In this document: piece after piece, positions 10,477 through 21,909 of the stretch | How positions within the stretch are numbered: position 1 is the stretch's first letter | How the letters are laid out: every line of letters begins with the position of its first letter | DNA from: Acrasis kona | Lineage: Eukaryota; Heterolobosea; Eutetramitea; Acrasida; Acrasidae | Assembly: GCA_026419775.2 (NCBI GenBank) | Contig: JAOPGA020000683.1 | Coordinates: forward strand, 1-64,000 | DNA: 64,000 nt | Direction of reading: 5' to 3' | Notes under the pieces: model-generated | The model's database searches: none | Told to the model about the DNA's origin: nothing | Seen by the model: only the letters and a program-made list of their open reading frames with translations | Translations under genes and position numbers: made by a program

Positions 10477-11697
10477 TTATATTTTCTGAAAAGGTACATT
10501 ATCAATGTTCATCACACCGTTGTTAAAACAAATAAACCTACTACTTTTCATCTTTCCGCTTCTATAATTGAAAACAAGATCTCCCTCATTTGCGTTTCCA
10601 GCCCTATCCCATACACCACCATCTTGTTCTTGAGCCTCCTTCCCCCCATAAGACCACTGAAACGTCAAGTTCGGGTCAAGCCTTAGAACATCTTTTTTAT
10701 AATTTACATATGTACCTTGAAGAGAGTCATAAGCGCTTACAATGGCAGGAGTTGTGAAGTATGCATTGTTGGCTATTACATTCATGGCCTTGGCAAGTCC
10801 TTCAAACTTTTTTTCGTCGGCAGCACATACACCCATCACAACCATGCAGTCACCAAAAGTAGAAATGACGGTTACGGCTCTCGCAAACATTGTATTGTTT
10901 TGGTCTTTATAATCTCCATATGAAAGTTTTAATCTATTCTTTTCTGTACATAATGTATCCGGCATGTCCACCATGTCTTGAAAAGTGGGATCTAACCTAA
11001 TGTTTCCTTCTCTGTAGCCTTGCCTATACTTGTGGTGTCGTATGAAATCTGTATAAGGTCTATGAAACCTTACAAACATGATTCCTGGTTCGGAGGTTGA
11101 ATATATGGATGGAATGTTGTCATTGACTATGAAGAACCAAGGTTCAGGTGTTGAAAAATGTAGACCCCAAGTTTCGTTATGGTATTCGGTCATGGCGACC
11201 ACGTTTTTCCTTAGCACATTTTCTGACGAGCTTACCTGCCGTTGAGTGGGGGCAAGTTTGGGTTGTGAATTTGGCCATTGCTGCTGGGTCACTTGTTGTT
11301 GTTGTTGTTGTTGTTGTTGCTCCTGCTGCTGCTGCTGCTGTATTGTTTGAAATGTTTTACGGACTAACACAAGGGGGTTTTTATCAGTATCTATGAGAAG
11401 TCTGCCATCTGATGTGATGCAAAAGGCGTTGTATGTGGTAAAAGTTGGACCGGTATCGTTTTTTTGAAATGTCATTTTTAATGTTGGCTGGTAGTGGTGG
11501 TGCATTACTTCATAAACTCCACTTTCTTTCAAAAAAATGACAACACCGTCGCGATAAAATGACGCTTCTATTCCCACTCCTCCATTTTGCTCGCCTTCCC
11601 AATCTCCAATTATTGCTGTTGCATAAAGGTTTTCAGTGTGTTGGGATCGACCTGGTGGGATTACAGTATTTTTACCGGACGTGTGCTGGAAGTCCAT
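10477..11697 (-). CDS. lipocalin-like three-module protein with polyQ tract (paralogue of 34683-35984)
   Basis: 406 residues from ATG 11697. The N-terminal module begins IIGDWEGEQ and looks like a small beta-barrel that opens with G-x-W. A glutamine-rich linker (residues about 117-145) follows, then a central alpha/beta module (WGLHFSTPEPWFF, GIMFVRFHRPY, CMVVMGVC). The C-terminal module mirrors the first (LTFQWSYGG, GVWDRAGNANEGDLVF). The gene at 34683-35984 has the same order and matching motifs. No signal peptide. The family is not known to me; ligand binding is only suggested by the barrel-like termini. Confidence 0.6.
   Translation of the reverse strand: MDFQHTSGKNTVIPPGRSQHTENLYATAIIGDWEGEQNGGVGIEASFYRDGVVIFLKESGVYEVMHHHYQPTLKMTFQKNDTGPTFTTYNAFCITSDGRLLIDTDKNPLVLVRKTFQTIQQQQQQEQQQQQQQQQVTQQQWPNSQPKLAPTQRQVSSSENVLRKNVVAMTEYHNETWGLHFSTPEPWFFIVNDNIPSIYSTSEPGIMFVRFHRPYTDFIRHHKYRQGYREGNIRLDPTFQDMVDMPDTLCTEKNRLKLSYGDYKDQNNTMFARAVTVISTFGDCMVVMGVCAADEKKFEGLAKAMNVIANNAYFTTPAIVSAYDSLQGTYVNYKKDVLRLDPNLTFQWSYGGKEAQEQDGGVWDRAGNANEGDLVFNYRSGKMKSSRFICFNNGVMNIDNVPFQKI
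11293..11338 (-). repeat. CAA/CAG repeat encoding polyglutamine
   Basis: A run of CAA then CAG codons, with one interrupting Glu codon, inside the lipocalin-like gene. It encodes the linker between modules 1 and 2. The paralogue at 34683-35984 lacks it. Confidence 0.85.
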
Positions 11698-11955
11698 TAC
11701 TTTCGCGACAATTTTTGAAAAGAGCTGTGTTTAGGAATTTAACGAACAACTTGCCTGAAAAATAAAGAGGCCAAAGCAAAATGCTCATATGAAAAAAACA
11801 CAAAAAAGTAAACAAACATGGTTTCAAACAAATCTCAAGTATAATCCTTTTTGTAACTTGCGTCAAGGCCTTGGGAAAGAATAAAAGGCACCAATAAAGT
11901 TGGGTGGAAGTTGACAAACTTTCAAAACATCAACTTATTTCCATCAGCGCCTAAT

Positions 11956-12090
11956 ATGAAGTTCACTAGAAGACCTATTTCCACTGAGGCGATAGAAACT
12001 CTGGAGAGGGAAATAAAAGATATGCGGGAGTCTTTAGAGAAGAAGGAGATTGCTTTAAAAAAGTTAAATAGAGCTTTAGAGAGACGATGA
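11956..12090 (+). CDS. possible 44-residue coiled-coil protein
   Basis: ATG 11956 to TGA 12088-12090. The product is strongly amphipathic and charged (EAIETLEREIKDM, then heptads of Leu/Ile with Glu and Lys) and would form one long helix. No upstream in-frame ATG is available before a stop. The coding-like heptad pattern is the only support; it could instead be a chance frame or one exon of a larger gene. Confidence 0.35.
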   Translation: MKFTRRPISTEAIETLEREIKDMRESLEKKEIALKKLNRALERR

Positions 12091-12648
12091 TATGAGAATG
12101 CATATTGAAATACAAAACAATTTCTTAACACGAAAAGTTTTATTACTTTCAAGATCGCCCACGCTTGTATTTTCTAGAAAAACTTTTACCGATGGAAGTT
12201 ACTCGTGAACTCCGTGTAGAGTAACAAAGGTTCACTGTTGTTACCGCGTGATTCAAGTTTCGTAGGTAAATTAATGTGGACAAAACAATACTTTTTTACT
12301 CGAGCCACCTAAACGATCTTAGTGCTCATTCTACTGCAAATCAAAAGTATTGTTTTATTGATGGTCGCTTGTATTGTTGTTTAAAGGCCAATCGTCAAAT
12401 CTCTGTATTTGTCAACAATGTTTTGGTCAACCCATCAAAACAGTTTGAATGGCAGAAGACTAGTACAGATTCTACTTCCTTATAAACCACTTAAGAAATA
12501 GCACTATAATACAAAATTACCACAACAACAAGGCACTGATATCTGTTCACCCACTTTGAAATCATGTTATGTTTTGGTTACAAATATTTGCCCGCCTGAG
12601 AACATCCCAAGTAGTTCCGCCAGTTGTAAAAGTGGGCAAGAAAAAATA
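12091..12648. other. intergenic region with an unassigned open frame
   Basis: Upstream region of the RCC1/BTB gene. A frame at 12276-12485 is open for 69 codons but begins with GTG, has an in-frame stop just before it and offers no ATG. It may be an unrecognised exon or chance. No RNA gene seen. Confidence 0.4.
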
Positions 12649-14949
12649 ATGACATTATACTCGTATCATTCATACGTTGATTGCAATGATCTACTACCTC
12701 ATTTCGTTAGTGAAGACAAAAAATACATTGTTCCTCAATTCCACACCAATCTAGTCAGGCAACCACTTTCGTACTTCTCCACAATTCCAGATGAGCACAT
12801 CATTCGAGTGCTCTCGGGGGCATCGTTTTTCGTAGCATTGGCAGAAAGTGGCAACGTCTACACGTGGGGTCAAAGTAACAACTACGGACAACTAGGGCGC
12901 ATTACTCCCCGTCCTGCCACAATAGAAGATGAGTATCTGCTCACAACCCCACACAAAATTGATGCAATGAACATTAAAAAGATTTCTGGTTTGTTTCTTT
13001 GATTATTTTATTAAATTTAACAATGTAGTGGGCAAGTACCACACTCTGATGGTAGATCAAAACGGCAAAGTGTTTGGATTTGGCCAAAATTGTTTCGGAA
13101 AACTCGGTCTCACTGATACAAGAGACAAGAGCAGACCAGAACTTCTTATTCAATTATCTCACAGGAACATAATTCATGCAAGTGCTGGTGTAGCCCAATC
13201 GTGTTGTTTGGATGGTAAGATCTAAAATTTTCAATTTTTTCAATCTTGATAGATGAAGGTGTTGTTTGGATATTTGGATGGGGAACAGCACACGCAATGA
13301 TTAAACCAAACAATCTTGGTGACGTTCTGCTTCACTCTGGGGACGTTATCACAACAACAATTGAACAGAACATGAGAACAGCAGAAACATTACACAATGA
13401 AGCCATTGCAATGGTGCCGACAAACACCAACCGTACCCTTTGTCCGAAGCCCGTTTATCAACTAATAGGAGAACAAGTAATAAAATGTGAAACCAATGGA
13501 ACCATTTATGTTTGTCTTACAAAAGATGGAAGAGTGTATACATTCGGAAGTGCTCTTTCTAAACATTTGGGCCAACTAGGACCTGTTGTAAGTATTGCAG
13601 ATGGAATCACATATGATAGAAATGAACCAAAACAATTGGTTTTGCCTTGTAAAATAAAAGATATATCCGTGGGTGCTCAGCATACCATTTTGTTAAGTGA
13701 AGATGGTGTTCCATATTCATTTGGTTCTTGTTCGTTCCAAGAGTTGGCGAGGCCTTATATACTTGACAGAACTGATGGTTTACCTCTTCCTGTGGGTGGT
13801 CTTCCGAAAATAAGTGTTGTGTGTGCTTCTAATTACTCTAGTGTTTTTTTATCAGAAAGTAATGAAATGTATTTTGCCGGTGTTATGAGGACGGATATTG
13901 CACATGAGTGCTCTGATATTAGTAGCGATCCTTATAAAGTTAGCGAAGATGATGTTTATTATGAAAAAATTAATTTGTCTTGTGATGTGAGTTACATCTC
14001 ATTGCACTCAAGTGATCTCATTGTTGTTGGTCAACCTTGTACAAAATTATATGACGCAGTAACTGATGAGCATTTGAATCGATTACTCGGTGACATAAAG
14101 ATACGATTGCCTAATTCCGAATTTATTCTCACTAATAAAGCTGTTATATGTTCGAGAAGCGCTTCACTACGCGATCTAGTCGAGAAAAGTGTAGATAAGT
14201 CTAGCATTGTGATACCTGTTGACGTACCGCTTTCTGCATTAGAACTCCTAGTTGAATATATTTACACAGATTGTGTTAGAGATGTAAAAAAATGTGACCA
14301 ACGTCATGTACTGTCGTTGGCTTTGTTTCTAAATGATGATCGTTTTAACCATTTAATGATAAACAATAGGGAATGTCCTCCCATAGGTAATCTTTATAAG
14401 AATTTAGGTGATTTATTTAAAAGTGAATATTGTAGTGATGTGTCTTTCAAGTTTGATGATGGTGTCGTCTTGAGGGCGCATCGTTGTGTTCTTGCTACAA
14501 AGTCTTCTTACTTTAAATCATTGTTGACTATTGGTATGATGGGTGATGATATTAATGAACCTATCGAATTGAGTCAGACTCCCAATGTTACATCCAAAAT
14601 GTTCAAATTTATTCTTCAATACTTGTATTCGAGTGCTTCTTACGAGATGTTCAGTCCTGATGTTGTCTGTGAATTGGCTTTAGTTGCAAACATGTTTGGT
14701 TTAGGTGAACTGCAGGAAATGTGCGAGGAGTCAATTACAAAAGGGTTATTGAATAAACTGTCTTGTTTGTTGCGCACCGCTCAGGTAGCAGGAGCTGTCT
14801 CATGGGAGGATGTGAGAGAACAATACCAAGGAGAGGAGATTTGTGATGAGGTCAGAAATGTGTTAACTATGGCCGAAGAGTACAACCTAAAGAACGCTGC
14901 TGTAATCTGCAATACAATCCTCAACCAATACCCCAGTGCTATTTTGTAG
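12649..14949 (+). CDS. RCC1-repeat / double BTB (POZ) protein
   Basis: Three exons: 12649-12988, 13029-13214 and 13253-14949. Introns are 40 bp (GTTTGT...TGTAG) and 38 bp (GTAAGA...GATAG), and both joins restore the RCC1 pattern exactly (KISVGKYHTLMV; LDDEGVVWIFGWG). The start ATG 12649 follows AAAAAAT. About 740 residues. Residues about 55-380 form RCC1-type beta-propeller repeats (GNVYTWGQSNNYGQLGR, KVFGFGQNCFGKLGL, RVYTFGS). BTB domains lie near 454-525 (a divergent one) and 568-640 (SDVSFKFDDG, LRAHRCVLATKSSYFKSLL). Such proteins often serve as substrate adaptors for cullin-3 ligases; that role is inferred here. Confidence 0.85.
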
Positions 14950-15103
14950 TAATCTATAAAAATTGCGTAATCATCGTACTCATTATATTCATATTGTACT
15001 GCTTTTATTTGCTTCCTAAATTGTTTTAAAAAAACAGCAACATCGATGTCAGACCATAGACTTCGGTTGTTATTTTGTAACCATCAACCAAGATTTAACA
15101 AAC

Positions 15104-16451
15104 ATGAGCAAGAGACTGGCAGATCTCCTAAACGACAGTGACGAGGATGACGAAGAATACCAACCATCAGAGAGCGACGGAGACAGCGATGAAGAAAGGC
15201 CATCTAAAAAACAGAAAATGCATGGTAAAGGTTCTGCTGGGGGGTTTGCATTCTTGAGCGACGAGAACGGTGTAAATGATGATAGCGATGATGACTATTT
15301 ATATTCTGGGGAAAGCAATAAACCAAAATCAGAAATAGCAAGAGGTAAAATGTGTGCTGTTGATCAAGCACCCCCGGACACTAGTGCCCTACTTGGAGAA
15401 ATTGACGACGAAGATGATGATGATGACGATGATGGGGATTTCAAACCTCGTGATGACGATGAGGATGATGAGGATGAAGAGCAAAAAGAAGAAGAAAACA
15501 AGATTAAGCAAGACAAGGAGGCATTGAGGGATTTAGTACATGACGAAGGAGATGATCCATACTTGCTTTACAAGGACATGACTAAAAATGTAGAAACAGT
15601 CTTAACAGAAATTACTGCATCCTCAGGTTCATCTTCTGCTTCCGGCTCATCTTCTGGATCGTCTTCTGCTTCCGGTTCATCTTCTAGTTCAGGTTCCGGT
15701 TCATCTTCTGGTTCATCTTCATCTCAAGTAGGGTCATCGTCCAATTCAAGCTCAGCATCAAGCTCTAACAGTTCTAATCAGAATACTATTGAATCAGGTT
15801 CGTCAACACTGAAGACAAACATGTCACCCATAAAGAAAGAAAATGATGTGGATGATTTTTGGAAGCAAATGAATCAAGGAGTGGTGAGTACACCAAAGAA
15901 GACATTAAGCACACCTTCAAAGACAACAACGACTCCTAAACCTAAACCAACAACAACTCCATCAAAGACTCCATCAAAGCAACCAACAAGTGAAATCGAT
16001 GACTTCTTCGCTTCCATGAATGATTCAACACCAAAAGAGTATGTCCTCATTTTCATTTCGTTTTTAATCATTTTTCAGAAAAAAAAAACCTGATGTTTCA
16101 TTGGCGGAGGCAGCAGCAGCTATAGAAGCACAAACTAAACAAGCAACATTAACAACATCACCAGTACCCATCACTACCAGTCACGTTGATCCGTTACAAG
16201 TAAAAGCCAACCGACTTGATGCACTGCTAAACAAGATGCAAAATAAGAAGGAAGCCACCATTAGGACAAGCAAAAAGGATTGGGAACAATTCAAGGCCAA
16301 AGAAGGCATTACCGAAGATTTAAAACAGGCTACAAAAGATGGATACCTTGAAAAGCAAGCATTTTTGAGTAGAACAGAAATGAGACAGTTTGAACAAGAT
16401 TCAGAGCTAAGAAACCAAGAAAGAGAGCGGCAACGCTGGGAAGGGAAATAA
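15104..16451 (+). CDS. SWC5: SWC5/CF DP1 (Bucentaur, BCNT-C) chromatin-remodelling subunit
   Basis: Two exons, 15104-16038 and 16079-16451, with a 40 bp intron (GTATGT...TTTCAG); 435 residues. The N-terminal half is very acidic (DEDDEEYQPSES, runs of Asp/Glu), followed by a Ser/Gly-rich tract and Thr/Pro/Lys repeats. The C-terminal 80 residues are a BCNT-C domain: TIRTSKKDWEQFK, EGITEDLKQATKDGYLEKQ and AFLSRTEMRQFE match the family signature (K-x-DWd-fK, eGiteeLe, GYLerqaFLeR). In fungi and animals this subunit belongs to the SWR1/SRCAP complex, which exchanges H2A for H2A.Z. It is longer than yeast Swc5 because of the low-complexity middle. Confidence 0.9.
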
Positions 16452-16482
16452 AAATTACATTTTTGAAAATTAATTTATTTTT

Positions 16483-17833
16483 TCAATGTACATGTCCTAG
16501 TGTAATGCTATCTCGTATCTGGGAGAACATTGATTTGTTTCTACGTTTTAATCTAAAAGGAGAAGATGTTGTTTTTGAACGAACAACGATCGAACTTCTA
16601 CTTCTTGCTTTCATTAAATCTGCATTTGCACAGAAGCCAACCTTTAGCTTTAATTCTTCTGCCACTCCATCTTCATGGAATAAAAAGTTGGTCTCCCACA
16701 TTCTGCAGTCAGCTTCGTTTGGTTCATAGTGACAACAAATCTGAATAGTGTAATCGGTGACTTGGTTGACTACAACATTTTTAAGAACATGATTCTGGCT
16801 AGGACAGATGTCTCCTTTGACAAGAGCAATAGTACTTAACACTAATTGATTCAAGGGCTCAAATACAACAAGGATATCAGTCAACAAGAATAATTCACAC
16901 AGTAACGGCTCCTCTGAAATCAAGTAAGCGCTACCTCTAAGAAGCAAAACACGATGTGGTGCAACATATCTACACATTTCAATTACATCATTTCTACAAA
17001 ACTGTCTACAAGCAGTAAGCATTTGTTGATGCGATGTTGATTCCAACATGCACATTCTTATTACATCATCCATCATATCCGTAGCCTCCATTAGTTCACT
17101 AGCAACATAAGCATCAAGGTCCGGTACGGAAGCCATCTCGCTTAGAATTAACATGTATCTTGGAAGTCTTTGTGTAGGTATAATCATAAAACCATCAAGT
17201 CCTATCACTCTGTGTCCTTGTGCCATAAGCTCCACTGTTACTCTGTTCAAAAAGTTTTTTAATTTCCTGCTTGTGAGATGCGTCAGTAGTTCAAGGGAGA
17301 ACCCATAGCCACTTAGTGCGCTCGAGTAGGATTTGAAGAGTTTGGAACTATTTTTGAACAATTTTGCAACATGTAAGAACCTCTCATCATTAGTCAAATC
17401 TTCGCCTGAAATCATGTTTAATTGCTGTAAAAAGATTTTGTTTGATTTGATGACTTGTTCTATTCCTTGAAACATTACATTGTGTATGTGGTCCTCAACA
17501 ATACTTTGTTGCTTCATCGGAAGCATGTAGAGATTTTGTAACTTTTCTAGATTTTGCACTTACATGATTAGGAGCATTGAATAGTCTTAACGTACCATAA
17601 TATCTCTCCGACTCTAGTAGTTCGTCGAATATAGAATCTCTAGTGGACAGTTTTTTTGGATTGTGTGTCATGCCTCTGAGAGACCTTCCTAGTTGAGTTG
17701 GAGGCACTATGTCAGACTCCCAAGTACTAGATTCTGAAGTGAACATGTTCGTTAGCCTACTCATGTTTTTTAAATAAATTCTAGTTTGTGTGATTCTAAA
17801 GTCGTGATCTTTTTCAATAAGGATGTCATCCAT
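16483..17833 (-). CDS. Dbl-family RhoGEF (DH-PH)
   Basis: Two exons, 17833-17596 and 17546-16483, with a 49 bp intron (GTACGT...TCTAG, branch-like CTAAT). A nearer GTAAGT lies within the intron and does not give a good join. The chosen splice produces LLESERYY+EKLQNLYMLPMK, the start of a DH domain ('LlxtErxYvxdLxxl'). 433 residues: DH about 68-265, with RYMLILSEM-type conserved segment 5 in QRLPRYMLILSEM, and PH about 275-400 (VLLLRGSAYLIS, ELFLLTDILVVFE, DYTIQICC). The tail is basic. It should activate a Rho/Rac GTPase; which one is unknown. Confidence 0.85.
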
Positions 17834-18820
17834 TTTTAGTGTGGGGGAAATGATGAATGAGGATAAATCAAACTTTATCAAAACAAGTGAATCACGGAAG
17901 AATAGAATCATTAGAAGCAAACGGAATTGTGCGACGAATTTATGTCACTAACAATAACAAGAAAAGAAGATATTTTATTGTAAAGTCATCTTCAGTTTAG
18001 AGGTGTAGGGTGAGCGGAGGTGAAATTATTCAAGTTAATTAGACAACCGCATTAAAAAGATTCGTCAACTTCAACGTTGAAATCAAAAGTGATGATAACA
18101 TCATGTCTTTTAATCGTGCTCCCGTGATCCAAAAAATTTGTTTTTGATACTCAAACCAACCGATTACAATATTTAAAAGAAATTAGTTTTTGGGAAGCAG
18201 TATGGTGTACTAGCATTTTTATAACTGATGGACCGTCTGGGCCATCGGAGGAATAATCGGTATTTTACTTTGTATTAATTTACATGATGGATCGGTTAGA
18301 AGCAACCGGTATGGAATTTTATTTAATTTTGAACCAAAGTATCGAAGGACCGAAGAGAATGTGAGCCACGAATCAGGCTACTTTACACACAACGCAGATT
18401 GTTTGGATCATGAGATGAACAAAAATCATTGATACGGTAGTCAAATGTCGCCTCAAAGTCCTTGAAGTGTTGTCCTTCTCGTCGTTATGATCGTCCGTCC
18501 CACTGTCGTCCTCTCATGGTCTTAACCATAGACGTCTAGACATTGTCGTCCTCGAAAGGACTACCGCCAATTACACATTGAACATTGCCCTCAGCATCCC
18601 CCACACTTTTTCATATTCTGCCTAGAATACCAGAGTACAGTATTAAATGATTTTGCGTTCTTTCATATGAAACAGGAATGTATTGTACTGCGCGAGTTGT
18701 AGGCGTACGGTGTTTGTATAACGAATTTTCCGAGTTTGAATAAAGTTTTTAATGTGACTGCTATCATAATGTGTACCGACGATTAAGGTGTGAAAAAGTT
18801 GTAAAGTAGTGATCAAAAAA
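17834..18820. other. 1-kb intergenic region, nothing recognised
   Basis: Between divergent genes for RhoGEF and TPR protein. It is less AT-rich than most gaps and contains imperfect GTCGTCCTC repeats around 18480-18560. I find no convincing exon, tRNA or known ncRNA. It may hold two promoters and possibly an unrecognised non-coding transcript. Confidence 0.4.
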
Positions 18821-20553
18821 ATGACAACAATTAACGAGGCCGAGGCAATAAAGCTTGAGGGAAACAAACTTTGGGCACAGAAAAAGTATCCCGAAGCACT
18901 TTCAAAATACACAGATGCCCTTAAGAAAGCCCCAAATGATGCTAAAATCTTATGTAACCAATCTGCTTGTCTTCTCGCCATGAAAAAGTACGAAGAGGCA
19001 CTAACTGCAGTTGAGATCGCCATTACCAACGCTGATCTAGATTACCGTATTAAAACCATTCAAAGAAAGGCAGAGATCTTAAGGGCCCTGAACAGATTCA
19101 ATCAAATTGAAAAAATGTACAAGGAAGAGGTTGAGAGAGAAGAAAACGACGCCAGAAAGAAACTCTACCAAGATGAGAAGACCAAAATATCCGATTATTT
19201 AAGTAATCTAGCAAAGCAGAACGTGCACAAGGTTGACGAAACACCTTGGATGAGAATCAAAAGATTATCGGCCACAAAGCCAAACTACCCTGCCGTTGGT
19301 TCCTGTAAGTACATTCGTGCCCATCAACATTTTGACATTTTTCAGCTGATTGGTTGCTCTATACATCCAGTGTAGAATGGGAAGAACAAATGACGCTCGT
19401 TCGTAAATTACAATACGGTTACAACGCTCAAATGCCCGATCTACAACAAGTATCCAACATCATACTCGAGGAACCTCGTGCATTCGCATTACGCTCGAAC
19501 GACGACCTCAACAAACTACAAATGCTACTATCATTCTCGCAACAAATGAGAAACGCCATCGGACCCCAATTTTCGGCCGAAAAAATAATCTCCACTTACA
19601 ACGACCGCTTAAAAACAGAAGGATGGGACAAGGTGAGACCCGCGTTGAGCGTCACCGTGAGAGCGCTCTACATGTTCACGTTGGTCCACTTGCTAAACGA
19701 AACGCCCGCCGAGAGCATTCCCGTGCTCAAAAAATGTATCGACGTTTTGGAACTAGCCGACAAGAAGTGGCCAGAAAAACAATTTCCGGATCGAGGCGCG
19801 ACCATCTCCAATACCTTCATAAGAAAGCTAAAAGTCAGATTGGCAGAGAGCATGTCGATGGTGATTAGTCAAGGAGCACAAGACGCCGTAGATTTGGAAC
19901 ACATGAAACAGTTATGTAACCAAGTGCTAAGCGATTGCGAAAAACACCCTGCCATGCTACACCAAGTGGGCGCAAAGTTTTATTTGAGCTTTCAAATTTA
20001 TTGTGTGGCCGATGCTCACTTTTCCCTAAGTCATTACTACAAAACAAAGGCTTGCGAAAAGAAGAAGGACGAAAAGGGGTATTTGATTTATGATTCAGAG
20101 TATTTGAAGAAGGCAATCACTCATTACATGTATGCAGCGAGGTGGTATCCTGAAGACGAACCCAATCGATCTGTCGTGTTGTGGGGCGTGTTGGAGTGTT
20201 TGATTTTGAAAGGTGGAGCTAGTTTGAATCAATTGTTGGACTTTAGGAGAGATGCTTTGGAGCAGGATCAAAAGTTGGCCCCTGTGTGGGGTAAGGTTGG
20301 CGACAGGAAGAGCGAATTCGCTCAGTCGCAGATTGAAACAATAAAAAGTGATTTTGATAGGCATGGCGTGAGCTATGATGTTGTGATACCTGCCATGAGG
20401 GAGGTTGAGACTAATACGGTCGAACAGGCGCAACAGGTGATGGACGTTTTGAAAAAGAATAATTTTACAAGCGATACTGAGACTGTAAAGTTTATAAGTG
20501 TTTTGGCAAAGATGAAGAATGATAAACCAGAGGTGGGAGCGAATTTGGATTAA
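18821..20553 (+). CDS. TPR-repeat protein
   Basis: Two exons, 18821-19304 and 19346-20553, with a 41 bp intron (GTAAGT...TTTCAG) whose removal reads through VGSSDWLLYTSSVEW. 563 residues. Residues about 5-115 carry TPR-type helices (AIKLEGNKLWAQKKYPEAL, LCNQSACLLAMKKYEEAL). The long C-terminal part is helical, with WYPEDEPNRSVVLWGVLE. It resembles fungal and amoebal TPR proteins of unknown role in which an N-terminal TPR precedes a conserved helical region. The TPR suggests a co-chaperone or scaffold; no catalytic motif seen. Confidence 0.75.
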
Positions 20554-20604
20554 ATAAATAATTTTTATTGTAAACTATTTTTTATGAAACATCACATGAG
20601 GTCA

Positions 20605-21273
20605 TTAGTTGGGTGCAGTGATAAAGTCGAACTTTGGAATGATTTTGATGAATTGATCTTTTTGGTACAATTCTTGCAAGTATTTGAATGTTGTCGGGTA
20701 TTTACTTCTGAAATCTTGATCTAATGAATAGGTGAGAGGGAATCTCAACGAACATGCCAGCCAAATATCAGCCAATGTGACCCTGTTTCCAACCAAATAT
20801 CCATTTGAGCTCTTTAAGTGTTTATCAATCTTTTCTAATCCCTTTGAAATTTTTTCTTTGGCTTGGTCGAATTTAGTTTGGTCGAATTTCATGCCCCAGT
20901 CTGAGAACTTGAACCCAAATAAGTCGTATATGGTGTAATTATCAACAATGTAAAATGTAATAAAATCAGTCCATGCATCAATTAGGGAGGATTGGTAAGC
21001 CCCATCTCCTAACAAACCCTTTTCGTCGTTTCCTGATCTACAAATGAAACGAGCCATGGCCAAACTCTCAAATAATCCACCTTCGGGAGTTTTCATCGCT
21101 GGAACGAAGCCATTTGGTGATATTTTTAAGAATTCTTCAGATTTGTTGAACGCTCCTTGAAACTCAAAGTCCTTTGGTACTGATATCTGATTCGAAATTC
21201 CGCCATATTCTGCTGCAATCAGGGCCATGTCAACCTTGAAGTTATCAGGGTAAGTGTAGATTGTGTAGCTCAT
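20605..21273 (-). CDS. eEF1B-gamma-like glutathione S-transferase domain protein
   Basis: Start chosen at ATG 21273 (MSYTIYTYPDN); the 15 upstream codons have no ATG. 222 residues. The N-terminal thioredoxin-fold part (IYTYPDNFKVDMALIAAEYGG; FVPAMKTPEGGLFESLAMARFI) and the helical C-terminal part (YLVGNRVTLADIWLACSL) follow the GST region of elongation factor 1B gamma. The C-terminal EF1G domain of full-length eEF1B-gamma is absent. It is therefore a stand-alone GST or a subunit variant. Glutathione binding is inferred from the fold. Confidence 0.8.
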   Translation of the reverse strand: MSYTIYTYPDNFKVDMALIAAEYGGISNQISVPKDFEFQGAFNKSEEFLKISPNGFVPAMKTPEGGLFESLAMARFICRSGNDEKGLLGDGAYQSSLIDAWTDFITFYIVDNYTIYDLFGFKFSDWGMKFDQTKFDQAKEKISKGLEKIDKHLKSSNGYLVGNRVTLADIWLACSLRFPLTYSLDQDFRSKYPTTFKYLQELYQKDQFIKIIPKFDFITAPN

Positions 21274-21500
21274 GCTGTGTTTTGATCCTAATTTCTCAAA
21301 TCTTTGTAAGACGATCAACTTGTCGAAAATGACAATATGCTAGTGATATAAAGATTATTGTGAAGGAAGATAACAGAACTTTGAGCGAATTCTCATGAAC
21401 TTTCTGACCCACGAAGACTGTCGTTGAAGTAAATGCTTTTCATTAGTCATTTTAAAGAATAAATGGAATAGAAAAGAGTGAAAATAATGTTGAATCTTTA

Positions 21501-21670
21501 TTACAAAGGTTGAACATTCACATAAGCGATAATATCAGCGTGTTTCCTCATCAATGTTGTCCAAAGAGTGATGGAGACATCACCTTCATCAAAATGAACT
21601 TGATTTTATCTACTCTGGGGTTTTAACTACCCTGTAGTTTTGGTGAGCTTTGAAATCTCGAGTGTGGCAT
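21501..21670 (-). CDS. possible small two-exon gene end
   Basis: A frame ending HADIIAYVNVQPL at TAA 21501-21503 overlaps AATAAA, the usual 3'-end arrangement here. An upstream frame containing ATG 21670 joins it in phase through a 32 bp GTAGTT...TCAAG intron, giving about 45 residues. That intron is short even for this genome, and the start may lie further upstream. Product unknown. Confidence 0.3.
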
Positions 21671-21909
21671 ATGTATGTGCTCCTTTTGGTCTGTTGGTCT
21701 AAGTAATTTTGTAATGTTGGTTCCGTTCTTTATATTGAATTTCGTTTAGACATGAGATATTTATTGAGCGAAAAATAAAAAGAGCTTTTCGCTTTTTTTG
21801 TAAGCCTTAAGCTTAAATATTCCGTTATTGGTGTATTTTTTACTTTTGGAAATTTTGAGTTGACCCAACCGTATAACCGTACACTTTTTGGAAAAGTTCA
21901 GGGTGATTC

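Noticed and set aside
12276-12485. 69-codon frame upstream of the RCC1/BTB gene
   Set aside because: Starts with GTG after an in-frame stop, no ATG and no splice site that would join it to the next exon.
17547-17573. Donor GTAAGT at 17568 for the RhoGEF intron
   Set aside because: It would give a 22 bp intron or the wrong phase. The GTACGT donor at 17595 gives 49 bp and a proper DH start.
18480-18560. GTCGTCCTC-type repeats in the 17.8-18.8 kb gap
   Set aside because: Too irregular for a satellite and no fold or coding potential that I could support; left as unexplained intergenic DNA.
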